Counted from the stretch's first letter, positions 1 to 8,213 are shown. The stretch is 34,286 nt of DNA from Verrucomicrobiota bacterium (GCA_003219215.1 QHPY01000171.1:1-34286), one strand, 5' to 3'. Notes: generated from the sequence alone by a model not told the origin. Translations and numbers: made by a program.

Positions 1-287
1 CCGAGCACGGCTAAACGCCGCTCGATATTGAATTGCTTTACGATGGTGGCGAAGCGGGTTTCGATTTTGTGCGAAACGAACCAGCGCTGATCGTAATGCG
101 CGAGTTTTTTGAACGGCGGCGTTTTTTCGCGCAGAAAATCTTTTGACAGCAACCAGCGATTGTACGGCGGCATGATTTCCGCGCCGACAATCGTAATGGT
201 GCCGCGCTTGTCGTGCTTGCGAACGCCTTCGCACGCGCACGCGCCGCCGATGCCGCTTCCGATAACCAAGTAATCACGCCGGATCAT
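1..287 (-). CDS. FAD-dependent pyridine nucleotide-disulfide oxidoreductase, N-terminal part (cut by window edge)
   Basis: Reading leftward from an ATG at 287, about 95 codons stay open to the window edge. The product begins MIRRDYLVIGSGIGGACACE, a dinucleotide-binding GxGxxG fold at residues 10-15. A basic/acidic turn (ITIVGAE) and PPYNRWLLSKDFL follow. That layout matches the N-terminal FAD domain of ferredoxin/rubredoxin/nitrite-reductase-type reductases, which carry a PY(D/N)RxxLSK motif at the same place. The substrate and partner cannot be read because the NADH-binding and C-terminal domains are missing. No strong ribosome binding site precedes the ATG. A generic FAD/NAD(P)-binding oxidoreductase is the safe name. 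Confidence 0.72.
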   Translation of the reverse strand, partial: MIRRDYLVIGSGIGGACACEGVRKHDKRGTITIVGAEIMPPYNRWLLSKDFLREKTPPFKKLAHYDQRWFVSHKIETRFATIVKQFNIERRLAVL

Positions 288-389
288 CTTGAAAAAATTG
301 GACGATAAAGAGTTCGCGCGCGCAATGGTAGGGAAAAATGATTTCGACGGTTTAAATGTCGATCTAAGTAGTTGTCGTTGTTGTAGCTG

Positions 390-408
390 CCAGTCCAATC
401 CGGACTGG
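390..408. repeat. Perfect 7-bp inverted repeat in the gap before the reductase gene
   Basis: CCAGTCC at 390-396 and GGACTGG at 402-408 form a perfect stem with a 5-nt loop, in the 145-bp gap between spmAB and the leftward reductase. No T-run follows on either strand, so it does not look like a classical intrinsic terminator. It could be a Rho-type pause hairpin, an operator, or a dispersed repeat. Confidence 0.4.
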
Positions 409-432
409 GATTGTCTCTGGCGGCAGACGCCT

Positions 433-1797
433 TTATAACACCGCGCGGCAAATTACTACCGACGCAATGACTCCGGTCAGATCAGCCAGCAATCCGGCTG
501 GAATTGCGTGACGCGTCTGCTTGATCCCGACCGATCCGAAATAAACAGCCGCGACATAGAAAGTTGTCTCAGTGCTCCCATAAATCGTCGCCGCCATCAG
601 ACTGATAATGTTGTCCGGGCCGAGCCGGTGCACGACGTCGGTCAAAAGCGCCAGCGTGGCGCTTCCGCTCAACGGCCGCATCAAAGCCAGCGGCACGAGA
701 TCAGTTGGAAAATGCAACGGAGTCAGGATTGGGCTAAGCAGTTTCGTCAATAGATCGATTCCGCCCGCGCCTTTGAACATTCCAATCGCTACCAGCATCG
801 TCACCAGGAACGGGATGATTCGCAAGATGACGTTGAACGCTTCTTTCGCGCCTTCCACGAATTCGTCGTAAACCTTGATCCCGCGCGCGGCGGCGTAGAC
901 CGGGAAAAAGCTGAACAGAAACGGAATCGCAAGAATCGACAACGCGTTAACCATTCTCGCGAAAGGATTCTGTAACGTTGCGTCAGTTGGCATCGGGAGT
1001 CGGAACAGATCCGGCATCACCATGCGCAGAAAAAGCATCACAAAAAAGACCGTGAGCAGCACGAGCGCGATCAATCCCCACGGCGTCGGACGTGAAAGCG
1101 GCGGTTGGCCAAGCGATTCATCATCGAACGCAAATTTATCGGCGGACTGCGATTTCGAATACGCCGGTCGCGGCGCGGGTTCTTTTTTCTTCTTCGATCC
1201 TTCGCTGGTCACTGGGCGGAAGAACGACAATCGCTCGAAGAATTTCGCCGAAAGCACCGCCACAGTCGCGGCGCAAAGTGTCGCGAAAAATGCCGTGCCG
1301 ACGATCACCGTTGGTCGCGCCGACCCGGCTGCGGCCAGAATCGCTATCGCTGTTGCCGGAATGAGTTGCACCGAACTGGTGTTGATCGCCAGAAAAGTGC
1401 ACATCGCGTTCGAAGCGACGCCCGGTCGCGGGTTCAACGATTCCAAATCGCGCATCGCGCGCAATCCGAGCGGCGTCGCAGCGTTACCGAGCCCGAGCAT
1501 GTTCGCCGCCATGTTCATCAGCATCGAACCCATCGCGGGATGGTCCGGCGGAACTTCCGGAAACAATCGCTGCATCAACGGTCGCAATCCGTACGCGATC
1601 CGTTGCACAAGCCCGGCGCGCTCCGCCAAACGCATGAGACCCAGCCACAGTGCCATGATCCCGATCAATCCCAACGCGATCGTCACCGCTGTTTTTGCGC
1701 CATCGAGCGCGCCGCCGGTCACATCCTTAAGCCGATCGTTCCAACCGCCGATGGCGACCGCGAGCAACACCAGCGCTAGCCAGATGTAGTTCAGCAC
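433..1797 (-). CDS. SpmA-SpmB fusion, nucleoside-recognition (Gate) domain membrane protein
   Basis: This is a 454-residue polytopic membrane protein. The N-terminal half carries the SpmA-like Gate domain, including NMAANMLGLGNAATPLGL near residue 95 and further hydrophobic helices. A charged linker rich in K, P and S spans about residues 200-230. The C-terminal half is SpmB-like, with EGAKEAFNVILRIIPFLVTM, then LMRPLSGSATLALL and IYGSTETTFYVAAVYFG. In Bacillus these are two adjacent genes needed for spore core dehydration. Fused or paired homologues are widespread in non-sporulating bacteria, where the role is unknown, probably transport of a small solute. Nothing here indicates sporulation. 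The start ATG at 1797 gives an immediate hydrophobic segment. The gene stands alone between short gaps. Confidence 0.88.
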   Translation of the reverse strand: MLNYIWLALVLLAVAIGGWNDRLKDVTGGALDGAKTAVTIALGLIGIMALWLGLMRLAERAGLVQRIAYGLRPLMQRLFPEVPPDHPAMGSMLMNMAANMLGLGNAATPLGLRAMRDLESLNPRPGVASNAMCTFLAINTSSVQLIPATAIAILAAAGSARPTVIVGTAFFATLCAATVAVLSAKFFERLSFFRPVTSEGSKKKKEPAPRPAYSKSQSADKFAFDDESLGQPPLSRPTPWGLIALVLLTVFFVMLFLRMVMPDLFRLPMPTDATLQNPFARMVNALSILAIPFLFSFFPVYAAARGIKVYDEFVEGAKEAFNVILRIIPFLVTMLVAIGMFKGAGGIDLLTKLLSPILTPLHFPTDLVPLALMRPLSGSATLALLTDVVHRLGPDNIISLMAATIYGSTETTFYVAAVYFGSVGIKQTRHAIPAGLLADLTGVIASVVICRAVL

Positions 1798-1811
1798 GCC
1801 GGGAATTTTAA

Positions 1812-1838
1812 ACCACGAAGGCCACGAAGATCACGAAG
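1812..1838. repeat. Three tandem 9-bp units, (A/G)(C/T)CACGAAG type
   Basis: ACCACGAAG, GCCACGAAG and ATCACGAAG lie head to tail at 1812-1820, 1821-1829 and 1830-1838, just upstream (on the minus strand) of spmAB. They sit in non-coding sequence next to the palindromic element at 1865-1909. Short ACGAAG-type arrays are, from general knowledge, a recurring intergenic feature in Verrucomicrobia and Planctomycetes. No function is evident. Confidence 0.6.
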
Positions 1839-1864
1839 GATTTCAGAGGATGGGTTTTCTAGCC

Positions 1865-1909
1865 ACGTCGCTGCGCGACGTCCAGTCTTAGACGTGCCAT
1901 TGGCACGTC
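1865..1909. repeat. Double palindromic intergenic element
   Basis: Two palindromes sit side by side. ACGTCGC (1865-1871) pairs with GCGACGT (1875-1881) around a 3-nt centre. GACGTGCCA (1891-1899) pairs with TGGCACGTC (1901-1909) around one base. The flank GTCGCTACAG continues to about 1916. Shorter related palindromes built on CGACG/CGTCG occur at 8927-8945 and 26707-26723. The element lies between the divergent spmAB and satP and could act as a terminator-like or protein-binding repeat. Confidence 0.6.
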
Positions 1910-1934
1910 GCTACAGCCCGCTTTGTGATTGCAT

Positions 1935-1945
1935 TGTCGATCTTG
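1935..1945 (+). repeat. Intergenic copy of the dispersed TGTCGATCTTG word, upstream of satP
   Basis: This is one of 11 exact copies in the window. The intergenic copies are here, 19702-19712 (+) and 33340-33350 (-). Copies inside genes are at 13123-13133 (+), 13477-13487 (-), 15196-15206 (+), 15463-15473 (+), 16452-16462 (-), 17906-17916 (-), 21520-21530 (+) and 27650-27660 (+). This copy and the one at 19702 share a longer identical stretch, TTGCATTGTCGATCTTG, and each ends 16-19 bases before a start codon. TGTCGA (1935-1940) also pairs with TCGACA (1949-1954). Confidence 0.7.
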
Positions 1946-1964
1946 TCTTCGACAGACTGATGCC

Positions 1965-2543
1965 ATGAACGAATCCCGCGACATTACTGGCAATCCCGCT
2001 CCGCTGGGTCTCCTCGGTTTCGGCATGACTACGGTGCTGCTCAACCTTCACAATGCCGGTTTTTACGAACTCAACGCGATGATTCTGGCGATGGGCATTT
2101 GTTACGGCGGAATCGCGCAAGTCATCGCCGGGATGATGGAATGGCGAAAAGGCAACACGTTTGCCACCACTGCTTTTGTTTCCTACGGACTTTTCTGGCT
2201 CTCGCTCGTCACCATGATTGTCCTGACAAAACTCGGTTGGGGCGCAGCGTCGAACGACATCGCGATCGCGGCGTATCTCGCAATGTGGGGATTATTTACC
2301 CTCGTGATGTTTATCGGCGCGCTGCGGCTCAATCGTGCGTTGCAGATCGTCTTCGCCACGCTCACGATTTTGTTTTTTCTGCTCGCTTATGGCGATTTCG
2401 CGAACGCGAGCCCCGGTTTCAAACATTTCACCGGTTACGAAGGAATTTTCTGCGGCTTCTCCGCGATTTACACCGGCCTCGCGCAGGTGCTGAACGAACT
2501 GTATGGCAAAGTTGTTCTGCCACTCGGCCCGGTAAAGACGTAA
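1965..2543 (+). CDS. satP: Acetate/succinate uptake transporter, GPR1/FUN34/YaaH (SatP) family
   Basis: The 192-residue product has six predicted hydrophobic helices and the family signature [19 protein letters not shown] near its N-terminus, followed by [10 protein letters not shown] and [19 protein letters not shown]. Both stretches are diagnostic of the AceTr family. Length agrees with E. coli SatP (about 188 residues). It should move acetate or related monocarboxylates across the inner membrane. An upstream in-frame ATG at 1929 exists, but the residues it adds are polar and unlike the family. The ATG at 1965, directly before [12 protein letters not shown], is therefore preferred. The gene ends 4 bases before the convergent recN stop, so no terminator fits between them. 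Confidence 0.92.
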   Translation: MNESRDITGNPAPLGLLGFGMTTVLLNLHNAGFYELNAMILAMGICYGGIAQVIAGMMEWRKGNTFATTAFVSYGLFWLSLVTMIVLTKLGWGAASNDIAIAAYLAMWGLFTLVMFIGALRLNRALQIVFATLTILFFLLAYGDFANASPGFKHFTGYEGIFCGFSAIYTGLAQVLNELYGKVVLPLGPVKT

Positions 2544-2547
2544 AGCG

Positions 2548-4212
2548 CTACTTTTCTTTCAACAAACTGGCAGCGAGTTGGAGCGCGGACTCGCTTTTGC
2601 CTCCGAGCATGCGCGCGATTTCTTCGCGGCGCGCTTTACCTGCGACTTCCTGTAAATTCGAAAACGTACGGCCGCGAACAACGTCTTTGGTCACGACAAA
2701 ATGCGATGAAGCAGCTGCCGCGACTGGCGCGAGGTGGGTGATACAAATCAGCTGATGCTCTCGTCCGAGCGTTTGCATCTTTGCCCCGACTGCATGCGCG
2801 ATCTCGCCGCCGACGTTGGTATCGATCTCGTCGAACACGAGAAGAGGAATCGCGTCATGAGCGGCGAGCGCGGATTTGATCGCGAGCATGAGCCGCGAAA
2901 TTTCGCCGCTCGAAGCGATCGCGCGCAACGGTTTTAACGGTTCGCCGGGATTCGGCGAGAAAAGCAGCTCGACCGAATCGAAACCGCTCGCGCGCGGTTC
3001 GTCCAGCGCGCTAAGTTTTGCTTCGAATTCTGATTGCCGGAATCCAAGATCGGCAAGATTCTTACGAATCGTTTCGGAAAGTTTCGGGGCCGCTTTCGCG
3101 CGCAGTTTGCGCAGCGCGTCACCCGCGCGATTCATTTGGCCGCGAACTTTTTCGATTTCTTTCGTAAGCCGCTCCAGTTCCGCGTCACGCCCTTCGATTT
3201 TCTGCATTCGTTCGGCTGCGCGTCGACCGAACTCAATCACTTCCGCAATCGAGCCGCCGTATTTCCGTTTTAATGTTTCGAAAAGGGAAACGCGCTGCTC
3301 GAGCGCAGCGAGTTGCTCCGGGTCGAGATCGAGCTTTTCAGCGTAATCGGAGAGTGATCGCGCAATTTCGGACAGCTGCACGACCGCCGCCGCATGTTCG
3401 GAAGAAAGTTCTGCGGTGGAGATGTCGATCTTTTCCAACTCGCGCAACAAGCGCTGTGTCTCTGCGAGCTGCGAGAGGACCGATTCGTCCGCCTCGGAAA
3501 GTTTGTTCGCCGCGGAGCCGGCCAATTCAATCAAGCGCTTGCTGCTGCTGCTCAATTTGTAGCGCTTCTCGATTTCGTCTTCCTCGTCGGTGACGAGGTT
3601 TGCCGAATCAATTTCAGTGATTTGATGACGAAGGAGATCGAGCTCCTGTTCGCGCGCGGTTTCGGCCGTGTTGAGCGCTATGTGTTCGGCCGCCAGCGTC
3701 TGTAATTGTCTGAAATGCTTTCGGTATTCCTCGACCTGCTCTTCGGCTCGCGCAAACGAGTCGAGCAGGTCGAGCTGCTTGTCCGGCGACAGTAGCGACT
3801 GGTGATCGTGCGGGCCGTGAAGATCGACCAATGCGTCACCGATGCTTTTCAAGATCGACAATGTTGTGGGCGAGCCGTTGATGAACTGACGATTATTGCC
3901 CGCGGCGGAAAGTGTTCGCTTAATGATAAGATCATCGGTGGACGGTTCGACGCCGGCCTCAATCAGCTGCGGGTTCAGCTTCTGTAATTCTTTGCCGGTA
4001 AAAATCGCTTCCGCTGTGCAAGTGTCGGCGCCGGTGCGGATGAGCGATTTGTCCGCGCGTTCGCCAAGTAAAAGCTGGAGCGCGCCGATGATGATCGATT
4101 TGCCTGCGCCGGTCTCACCCGTGATGGCGGTGAACCCAGGCGCAATCTGCCACTCGAGTTCTTCCACGAGCGCGAGGTTTTTGATTCGAAGCAGATTGAG
4201 GACGGCAGGCAT
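2548..4212 (-). CDS. recN: DNA repair protein RecN
   Basis: The 554-residue SMC-like ATPase acts in double-strand break repair and helps RecA-dependent recombination. The Walker A loop GETGAGKS is at residues 32-39, after LRIKNLALVEELE, the standard RecN opening. A long charged coiled-coil middle follows (about 150-370). The ABC signature SSGEISRLMLAIKSAL and Walker B LLVFDEIDTNVGGE (about 457-470) then precede ICITHLAPVAA. Length is typical of the family. The start ATG at 4212 gives the expected N-terminus. The upstream leader contains four tandem GTTGAG(A/G) units instead of an obvious ribosome binding site. It is convergent with satP and divergent from the TIGR03790 gene. Confidence 0.96.
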   Translation of the reverse strand: MPAVLNLLRIKNLALVEELEWQIAPGFTAITGETGAGKSIIIGALQLLLGERADKSLIRTGADTCTAEAIFTGKELQKLNPQLIEAGVEPSTDDLIIKRTLSAAGNNRQFINGSPTTLSILKSIGDALVDLHGPHDHQSLLSPDKQLDLLDSFARAEEQVEEYRKHFRQLQTLAAEHIALNTAETAREQELDLLRHQITEIDSANLVTDEEDEIEKRYKLSSSSKRLIELAGSAANKLSEADESVLSQLAETQRLLRELEKIDISTAELSSEHAAAVVQLSEIARSLSDYAEKLDLDPEQLAALEQRVSLFETLKRKYGGSIAEVIEFGRRAAERMQKIEGRDAELERLTKEIEKVRGQMNRAGDALRKLRAKAAPKLSETIRKNLADLGFRQSEFEAKLSALDEPRASGFDSVELLFSPNPGEPLKPLRAIASSGEISRLMLAIKSALAAHDAIPLLVFDEIDTNVGGEIAHAVGAKMQTLGREHQLICITHLAPVAAAASSHFVVTKDVVRGRTFSNLQEVAGKARREEIARMLGGKSESALQLAASLLKEK

Positions 4213-4218
4213 GCAGAG

Positions 4219-4246
4219 GTTGAGAGTTGAGGGTTGAGAGTTGAGA
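4219..4246. repeat. Tandem 7-bp repeat (4 x GTTGAGA/G) in the recN leader
   Basis: Units GTTGAGA, GTTGAGG, GTTGAGA and GTTGAGA run without gaps from 4219 to 4246, six bases upstream of the recN start on its leader side, within the 101-bp divergent gap. CAACTTTCAACT further right (about 4283-4294) partly complements the repeat. Perfect short tandem repeats can change copy number by slippage. Here that would alter the recN leader length, not its reading frame. Confidence 0.65.
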
Positions 4247-4313
4247 GTGCGGCGCTCTTGAAGATTTCAAACACTCGCCACCCAACTTTCAACTCCGAAA
4301 GCTCAATTTCTCG

Positions 4314-5906
4314 ATGAGGCGGTGTCGATCATCCCTCGTTCTCGGGATCGTGCTTATCCTAGTGATCGATCTTCGCGCTGAGCAACCACTCGCCGCATCG
4401 ACCATTGTCGTTTACAACAAGGCAGCCCTCGATTCGCCCGAGCTGGCAAGATTCTACGCGCAGCAACGCGGCATCGCCTCCGATCACATCGTCGGCCTGA
4501 CTTGCTCGACAGACGAAGAAATCACCCGTGAGGAATACGATGCAAACATCGCCGGGCCGCTGCGCGACACCTTCAAGACCCGAAAATGGTGGACGGTCCG
4601 GGAAACGTCCGAGCAACAAACGGCCGTGATGACGACTTCAATTCGTTTTGTCGCGGTGATCAAAGGCGTGCCGCTGAAAATCAAACCAAGGGAGGGTCCG
4701 TACCCGGGTGATCAATCGGCCGGCGGCCCTGTTAGCAGCCGCAACGAAGCGTCGGTCGACTCGGAGCTGGCAAGTCTTGGTTTATTTTCGCGGCAAATTT
4801 CCGGTCCGCTGCGGAATCCATATTTCCAGAGCTTCAAGACAATCGGCGACGTCGATAATCCCGTTCTATTACTGGTCTGCCGGCTTGATGCGCCAAAGGC
4901 CGAAACCGTGCGCCGAATGATTGTCGATTCGATCGCTACCGAAAAAAGGGGATTATGGGGCCGCGCCTACGTCGACGGGGCACGCGAGACCGCGGCCGGT
5001 TACGCGGTTGGCGACCAATGGCTCGCGGAAATTCCGGTGCAGCTGCACAAAGTCGGTGTGCCTGTCGTTTACGATAATTCCCCTGCAGTTTTTCCGGATG
5101 GTTATCCGATGACCGATTGCGCTCTTTATTACGGATGGCGCACAGAGAAGGCCGCGGGACCTTTTGCCCAACCGGAGTTTCGTTTTTCGCCGGGCGCAAT
5201 CGCAGTCCACATCCACTCTTTTAGCGCGATGACTTTGCGCGACCCGAATGCGAACTGGGTAGCGCCTCTCCTCTCGCGGGGCGCCGCGGCCAGTCTCGGT
5301 AATGTTTACGAGCCCTATCTCCGACTCACGGCGCATCTGAATATTTTCAACGATCGCTTGTTCAACGGTTTCACTTTTGCTGAGAGCGCGTATTCATCGA
5401 TCGAAGTTCTCTCCTGGATGTCGGTGATGGTCGGCGATCCATTATATCGCCCGTACGCGTCATGGTTGCAGATTGAAACCGCGGCCGATTCTTCAAAAAA
5501 GGACTCTTGGAAAATGTACCACGATTTCGCGGTGCAGAATTTTTCGAACGCATCGGCGCAATATCGTTCTCTGGCGCGGCAGGCCGCATCGCGCGTGCAC
5601 AACTGTCCGATGCTTGAAGATCTTGGACTGATGGAGATCGGCGATGGAAATTTAGCTGCGGCCACGAGCTACTTCGGCGAAGCGCGCACCTGTTATTCCA
5701 ATCGCGACGACATTCTGCGGGTCGTGATCGAGGAGGCGGACGCTTGGAGCAAACTGAAGAAGCCGAAACGCGGGATTGATTTATTGCGGAGCACGCTGCG
5801 AGTGGCGAGTGATGCTCCGGCGGCTCCGTTACTAAGAAACCTCGAACAGGAATTGCGTGGGCTATCAACAACGCCGACACCGAGACCGACGCCACGTTCC
5901 CGCTGA
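4314..5906 (+). CDS. Secreted TIGR03790 family protein of unknown function
   Basis: The 530-residue protein starts with a signal peptide (MRRCRSSLVLGIVLILVIDLRAEQ). It continues STIVVYNKAALDSPELARFYAQQRGI and HIVGLTCSTDEEITREEYDANIAGPLRD, the recognisable opening of TIGR03790 proteins. The middle contains VAVIKGVPLKI, NPVLLLVCRLDAP and GAIAVHIHSFSAMTLRDPNANWVAPLLSRGAAASLGNVYEPYL, the last rich in small residues. The C-terminal 130 residues are helical and TPR-like, and the protein ends in a Pro/Thr-rich tail. The family is widespread in environmental bacteria and no activity is established. The ATG at 4314 is chosen because the signal peptide follows at once. Confidence 0.82.
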   Translation: MRRCRSSLVLGIVLILVIDLRAEQPLAASTIVVYNKAALDSPELARFYAQQRGIASDHIVGLTCSTDEEITREEYDANIAGPLRDTFKTRKWWTVRETSEQQTAVMTTSIRFVAVIKGVPLKIKPREGPYPGDQSAGGPVSSRNEASVDSELASLGLFSRQISGPLRNPYFQSFKTIGDVDNPVLLLVCRLDAPKAETVRRMIVDSIATEKRGLWGRAYVDGARETAAGYAVGDQWLAEIPVQLHKVGVPVVYDNSPAVFPDGYPMTDCALYYGWRTEKAAGPFAQPEFRFSPGAIAVHIHSFSAMTLRDPNANWVAPLLSRGAAASLGNVYEPYLRLTAHLNIFNDRLFNGFTFAESAYSSIEVLSWMSVMVGDPLYRPYASWLQIETAADSSKKDSWKMYHDFAVQNFSNASAQYRSLARQAASRVHNCPMLEDLGLMEIGDGNLAAATSYFGEARTCYSNRDDILRVVIEEADAWSKLKKPKRGIDLLRSTLRVASDAPAAPLLRNLEQELRGLSTTPTPRPTPRSR

Positions 5907-5949
5907 TCGGTTATCTGCCTAATAAAGAATTCCCCTCGGTTCGCTTTGG

Positions 5950-6058
5950 GTCATTCCAAGCAGACCGAGGAATCTTTCAAAAGCTGATGGATCACACTGT
6001 TTCCTTAGCGTGACGTTCGCTCAGTAGGTGAGATTCTTCGCTTAAGCTCAGGATGACA
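5950..6058. repeat. MITE-like inverted-repeat element, copy A
   Basis: A 109-bp element begins GTCATTCC and ends GGATGAC(A), so its ends are inverted repeats. Its interior (GGATCACAC, GACGTTCGCTC, TGAGAT) aligns without gaps to copy B at 10610-10718, at about 80% identity by eye. It occupies the gap between the convergent ends of the TIGR03790 gene and lpxA, so it may also serve as a bidirectional terminator hairpin. CCTCGGT (5934-5940) and ACCGAGG (5964-5970) give an alternative pairing at its left edge. Confidence 0.75.
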
Positions 6059-6066
6059 AAGAGCGC

Positions 6067-6846
6067 CTAGCGAATGATCCCGCGTTCGGTTTTTTCGATG
6101 AACGCAACAATCTCGCGGACCTCTTCGCTCTGCGGCAGTTCCTTCCGGACCGCCTCCAGCGCTTGGGCGGTATTACATTTAGAGCGGTAGATCAGGCGAA
6201 ACGCCTCTTTGATCCATTTGACGTTTTCGGCCGGAAAATTTTTCCGTTCCAAACCAACGAGATTAACGCCGCGAATTTCCGCCGGATTCCCGTCCGCGAT
6301 CATGAACGGGGGAATGTCCTGGACGATCTTCGAGCAACCGCCGGTGATGGCGAAACGACCGATACGGCAAAATTGATGGACCGCGGTCAGGCCGCCCATG
6401 ACCGCGTTGTCTCCAACCTGCACATGCCCCGCGAGTGTTCCGTTGTTGGAAAAGACCACCTCGTTTCCAACCGCGCAATCGTGGCCGATGTGGCTGTAGG
6501 CCAGAAAATTTCCGCGACTCCCCACTCTGGTCTTGCCGTCGCTGGTGGTGCTCCGATTCACGGTGACGAACTCGCGAAACGTATTTTCGTCGCTGATTTC
6601 CAGAAACGTCGGCTCGCCCGCGTATTTCAGATCCTGTGTTTGCTGACCGATCGAGCAGTAGGCGTAAAATTTATTCTTCGCACCAGCTCGCATCGGTCCC
6701 TGCAGCGTAACATGATGTTGCAGCCAGCAATTTGCGCCGATCACGACATTTGCGCCGATTACGCAGTACGGGCCGACGATCGTTCCTGAACCGATTTCCG
6801 CGCCAGGATCGACAATCGCCGTCGGATGAATCTGCACGTCGCTCAT
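6067..6846 (-). CDS. lpxA: Acyl-ACP:UDP-N-acetylglucosamine O-acyltransferase LpxA
   Basis: LpxA performs the first step of lipid A synthesis, transferring a 3-hydroxyacyl chain from ACP to UDP-GlcNAc in the cytoplasm. The 259 residues (E. coli 262) open with hexapeptide repeats of the left-handed beta helix (IHPTAIVDPGAEIGSGTIVGPYCVIG). The catalytic-histidine segment YSHIGHDCAVGNE follows, then NNGTLAGHVQVGDNAVMGGLTAVHQFCRIG and GGCSKIVQDIPPFMIADG. A helical C-terminal domain ends the protein. It overlaps the upstream lpxC-fabZ stop by 4 bases (ATGA), indicating translational coupling in one lipid A operon. The downstream element at 5950-6058 probably ends the transcript. Confidence 0.96.
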   Translation of the reverse strand: MSDVQIHPTAIVDPGAEIGSGTIVGPYCVIGANVVIGANCWLQHHVTLQGPMRAGAKNKFYAYCSIGQQTQDLKYAGEPTFLEISDENTFREFVTVNRSTTSDGKTRVGSRGNFLAYSHIGHDCAVGNEVVFSNNGTLAGHVQVGDNAVMGGLTAVHQFCRIGRFAITGGCSKIVQDIPPFMIADGNPAEIRGVNLVGLERKNFPAENVKWIKEAFRLIYRSKCNTAQALEAVRKELPQSEEVREIVAFIEKTERGIIR

Positions 6847-8171
6847 CTATCGAGAAACGTGAACATCAATTCGCCTTCGGAAACGACCGCGTCGTTCACT
6901 ACGCAATGGCACTTGGCTTTCGCCAACCGTTCGCCGCGCGCCTTCGTCAGCTCGGCGTGAATGAACATCGTGTCGCCTGGCATCACCGGTTTGCGAAACT
7001 TCACGTCGTCTGCGCTCATGAAATAACCGATGCGGCTGCTCGTTTTTGCGAGCTTGAATAGCAACAAGCTTGCGACCTGCGCCATCGCTTCCACCTGCAT
7101 CACGCCGGGCATCACCGGATGACCGGGAAAATGTCCCTGAAAAAACGGTTCGTTGATTGTGACCGATTTCATGCCGACGCATTTTGTTCCGCTTTCATCG
7201 AAGCTGATGATCCGATCGACCATCAAAAAAGGATAACGATGCGGCAAAATTTGCATGATCTCTTCGCTGTCGAGCCCGCCGTCGCCTTTCGGTACCACGC
7301 GCGGCAGCGCAAGCGCGTTGCGACGCGATTGCTCCTTAGCGATGGCGCGAGCTAATTCTGCATTGGCTGCGTGCCCTGGTTTCACCGCAATGAGATGGCC
7401 GCGAATTCGGCAACCGACGAGCGCAAGGTCGCCGACAATATCGAGAATCTTATGCCTGACGAATTCGTCCTGGAAACGCAGTGGCTCTTTGCTTAGGACT
7501 GCGTCGCCGCGCACGACGACCGCGTTCTCGAGGCTGCCGCCTTTGATCAGATTTTTCTCAATCAGCGGCTCGACGTCTTCGTAGTAAACAAACGTCCGCG
7601 CCGGCGCGATCTCGCGCTCAAAAAGTTCCGGCACGATATCGGTCGACAAAAATTGCGTGAAACGATTGTTCGGCCCGGCTTGCGTGCATGAGACCCGGAA
7701 TCCATTGTCGTCGGGCAACAGGATGAGCATTGCGCCTGTTTTCGTTTCGATGTGCATCGGTTCGCGGACATGAAAAAATTTCCGCGGCGCCTCCTGCGCC
7801 GATACGCCAGCGCGTTTGATTACATCGACATACGCTTTTGCGCTGCCATCGCCGATCGGCGGTTCGTTCGCGTCCATTTCGACGATCGCGTTATCCACGC
7901 CCATCGCCGACAACGCCGCCAGCACGTGCTCGACCGTATGCACGCACATCGATCCTTCGCCGATCGTTGTCGCCCGCTCGACCGTTTTGAGATTGTCGAT
8001 CTTTGCATCAATTGTCGGCTCGTCCGGCAAATCCTTGCGCTTGAATTTGATTCCGTGATCGGCGGGCGCCGGATGCAACCTCAGCGAAACTTTCTCGCCG
8101 GTGTGCAGCGAGGTCCCACTGAAACCGGCCGCTTTCATCAGCGTGTGTTGAAATTCAGGCATGGAAGCCAT
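6843..8171 (-). CDS. lpxC-fabZ: Bifunctional LpxC-FabZ: UDP-3-O-acyl-GlcNAc deacetylase / 3-hydroxyacyl-ACP dehydratase
   Basis: This 442-residue fusion joins the committed lipid A step (zinc deacetylase) to the fatty-acid dehydratase that competes for the same 3-hydroxyacyl-ACP pool. The LpxC part (about 1-290) shows the zinc motif HTVEH at 78-82, PPIGDGSA, HKILDIVGDLAL and GHLIAVKPGHAANAEL. The FabZ part (about 300-442) shows MQILPHRYPFLMVDRI with the catalytic His, then GHFPGHPVMPGVMQVEAMAQ with the catalytic Glu. All key residues of both halves are visible, so both activities are probably present. Such fusions are known in Bacteroidetes and some relatives. Two ATGs (8171, 8162) are possible. 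8171 is given because AGGCG lies just upstream, but the shorter form starts nearer the LpxC core. Confidence 0.95.
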   Translation of the reverse strand: MASMPEFQHTLMKAAGFSGTSLHTGEKVSLRLHPAPADHGIKFKRKDLPDEPTIDAKIDNLKTVERATTIGEGSMCVHTVEHVLAALSAMGVDNAIVEMDANEPPIGDGSAKAYVDVIKRAGVSAQEAPRKFFHVREPMHIETKTGAMLILLPDDNGFRVSCTQAGPNNRFTQFLSTDIVPELFEREIAPARTFVYYEDVEPLIEKNLIKGGSLENAVVVRGDAVLSKEPLRFQDEFVRHKILDIVGDLALVGCRIRGHLIAVKPGHAANAELARAIAKEQSRRNALALPRVVPKGDGGLDSEEIMQILPHRYPFLMVDRIISFDESGTKCVGMKSVTINEPFFQGHFPGHPVMPGVMQVEAMAQVASLLLFKLAKTSSRIGYFMSADDVKFRKPVMPGDTMFIHAELTKARGERLAKAKCHCVVNDAVVSEGELMFTFLDR

Positions 8172-8213
8172 GACGCCTAACTAAACAAAGATTTCCGATT
8201 CTGACCAGAGGCG

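Noticed and set aside
1022-1789. 255-codon rightward frame opposite spmAB
   Set aside because: It is antisense to a recognisable membrane protein and has no family features or ribosome binding site.
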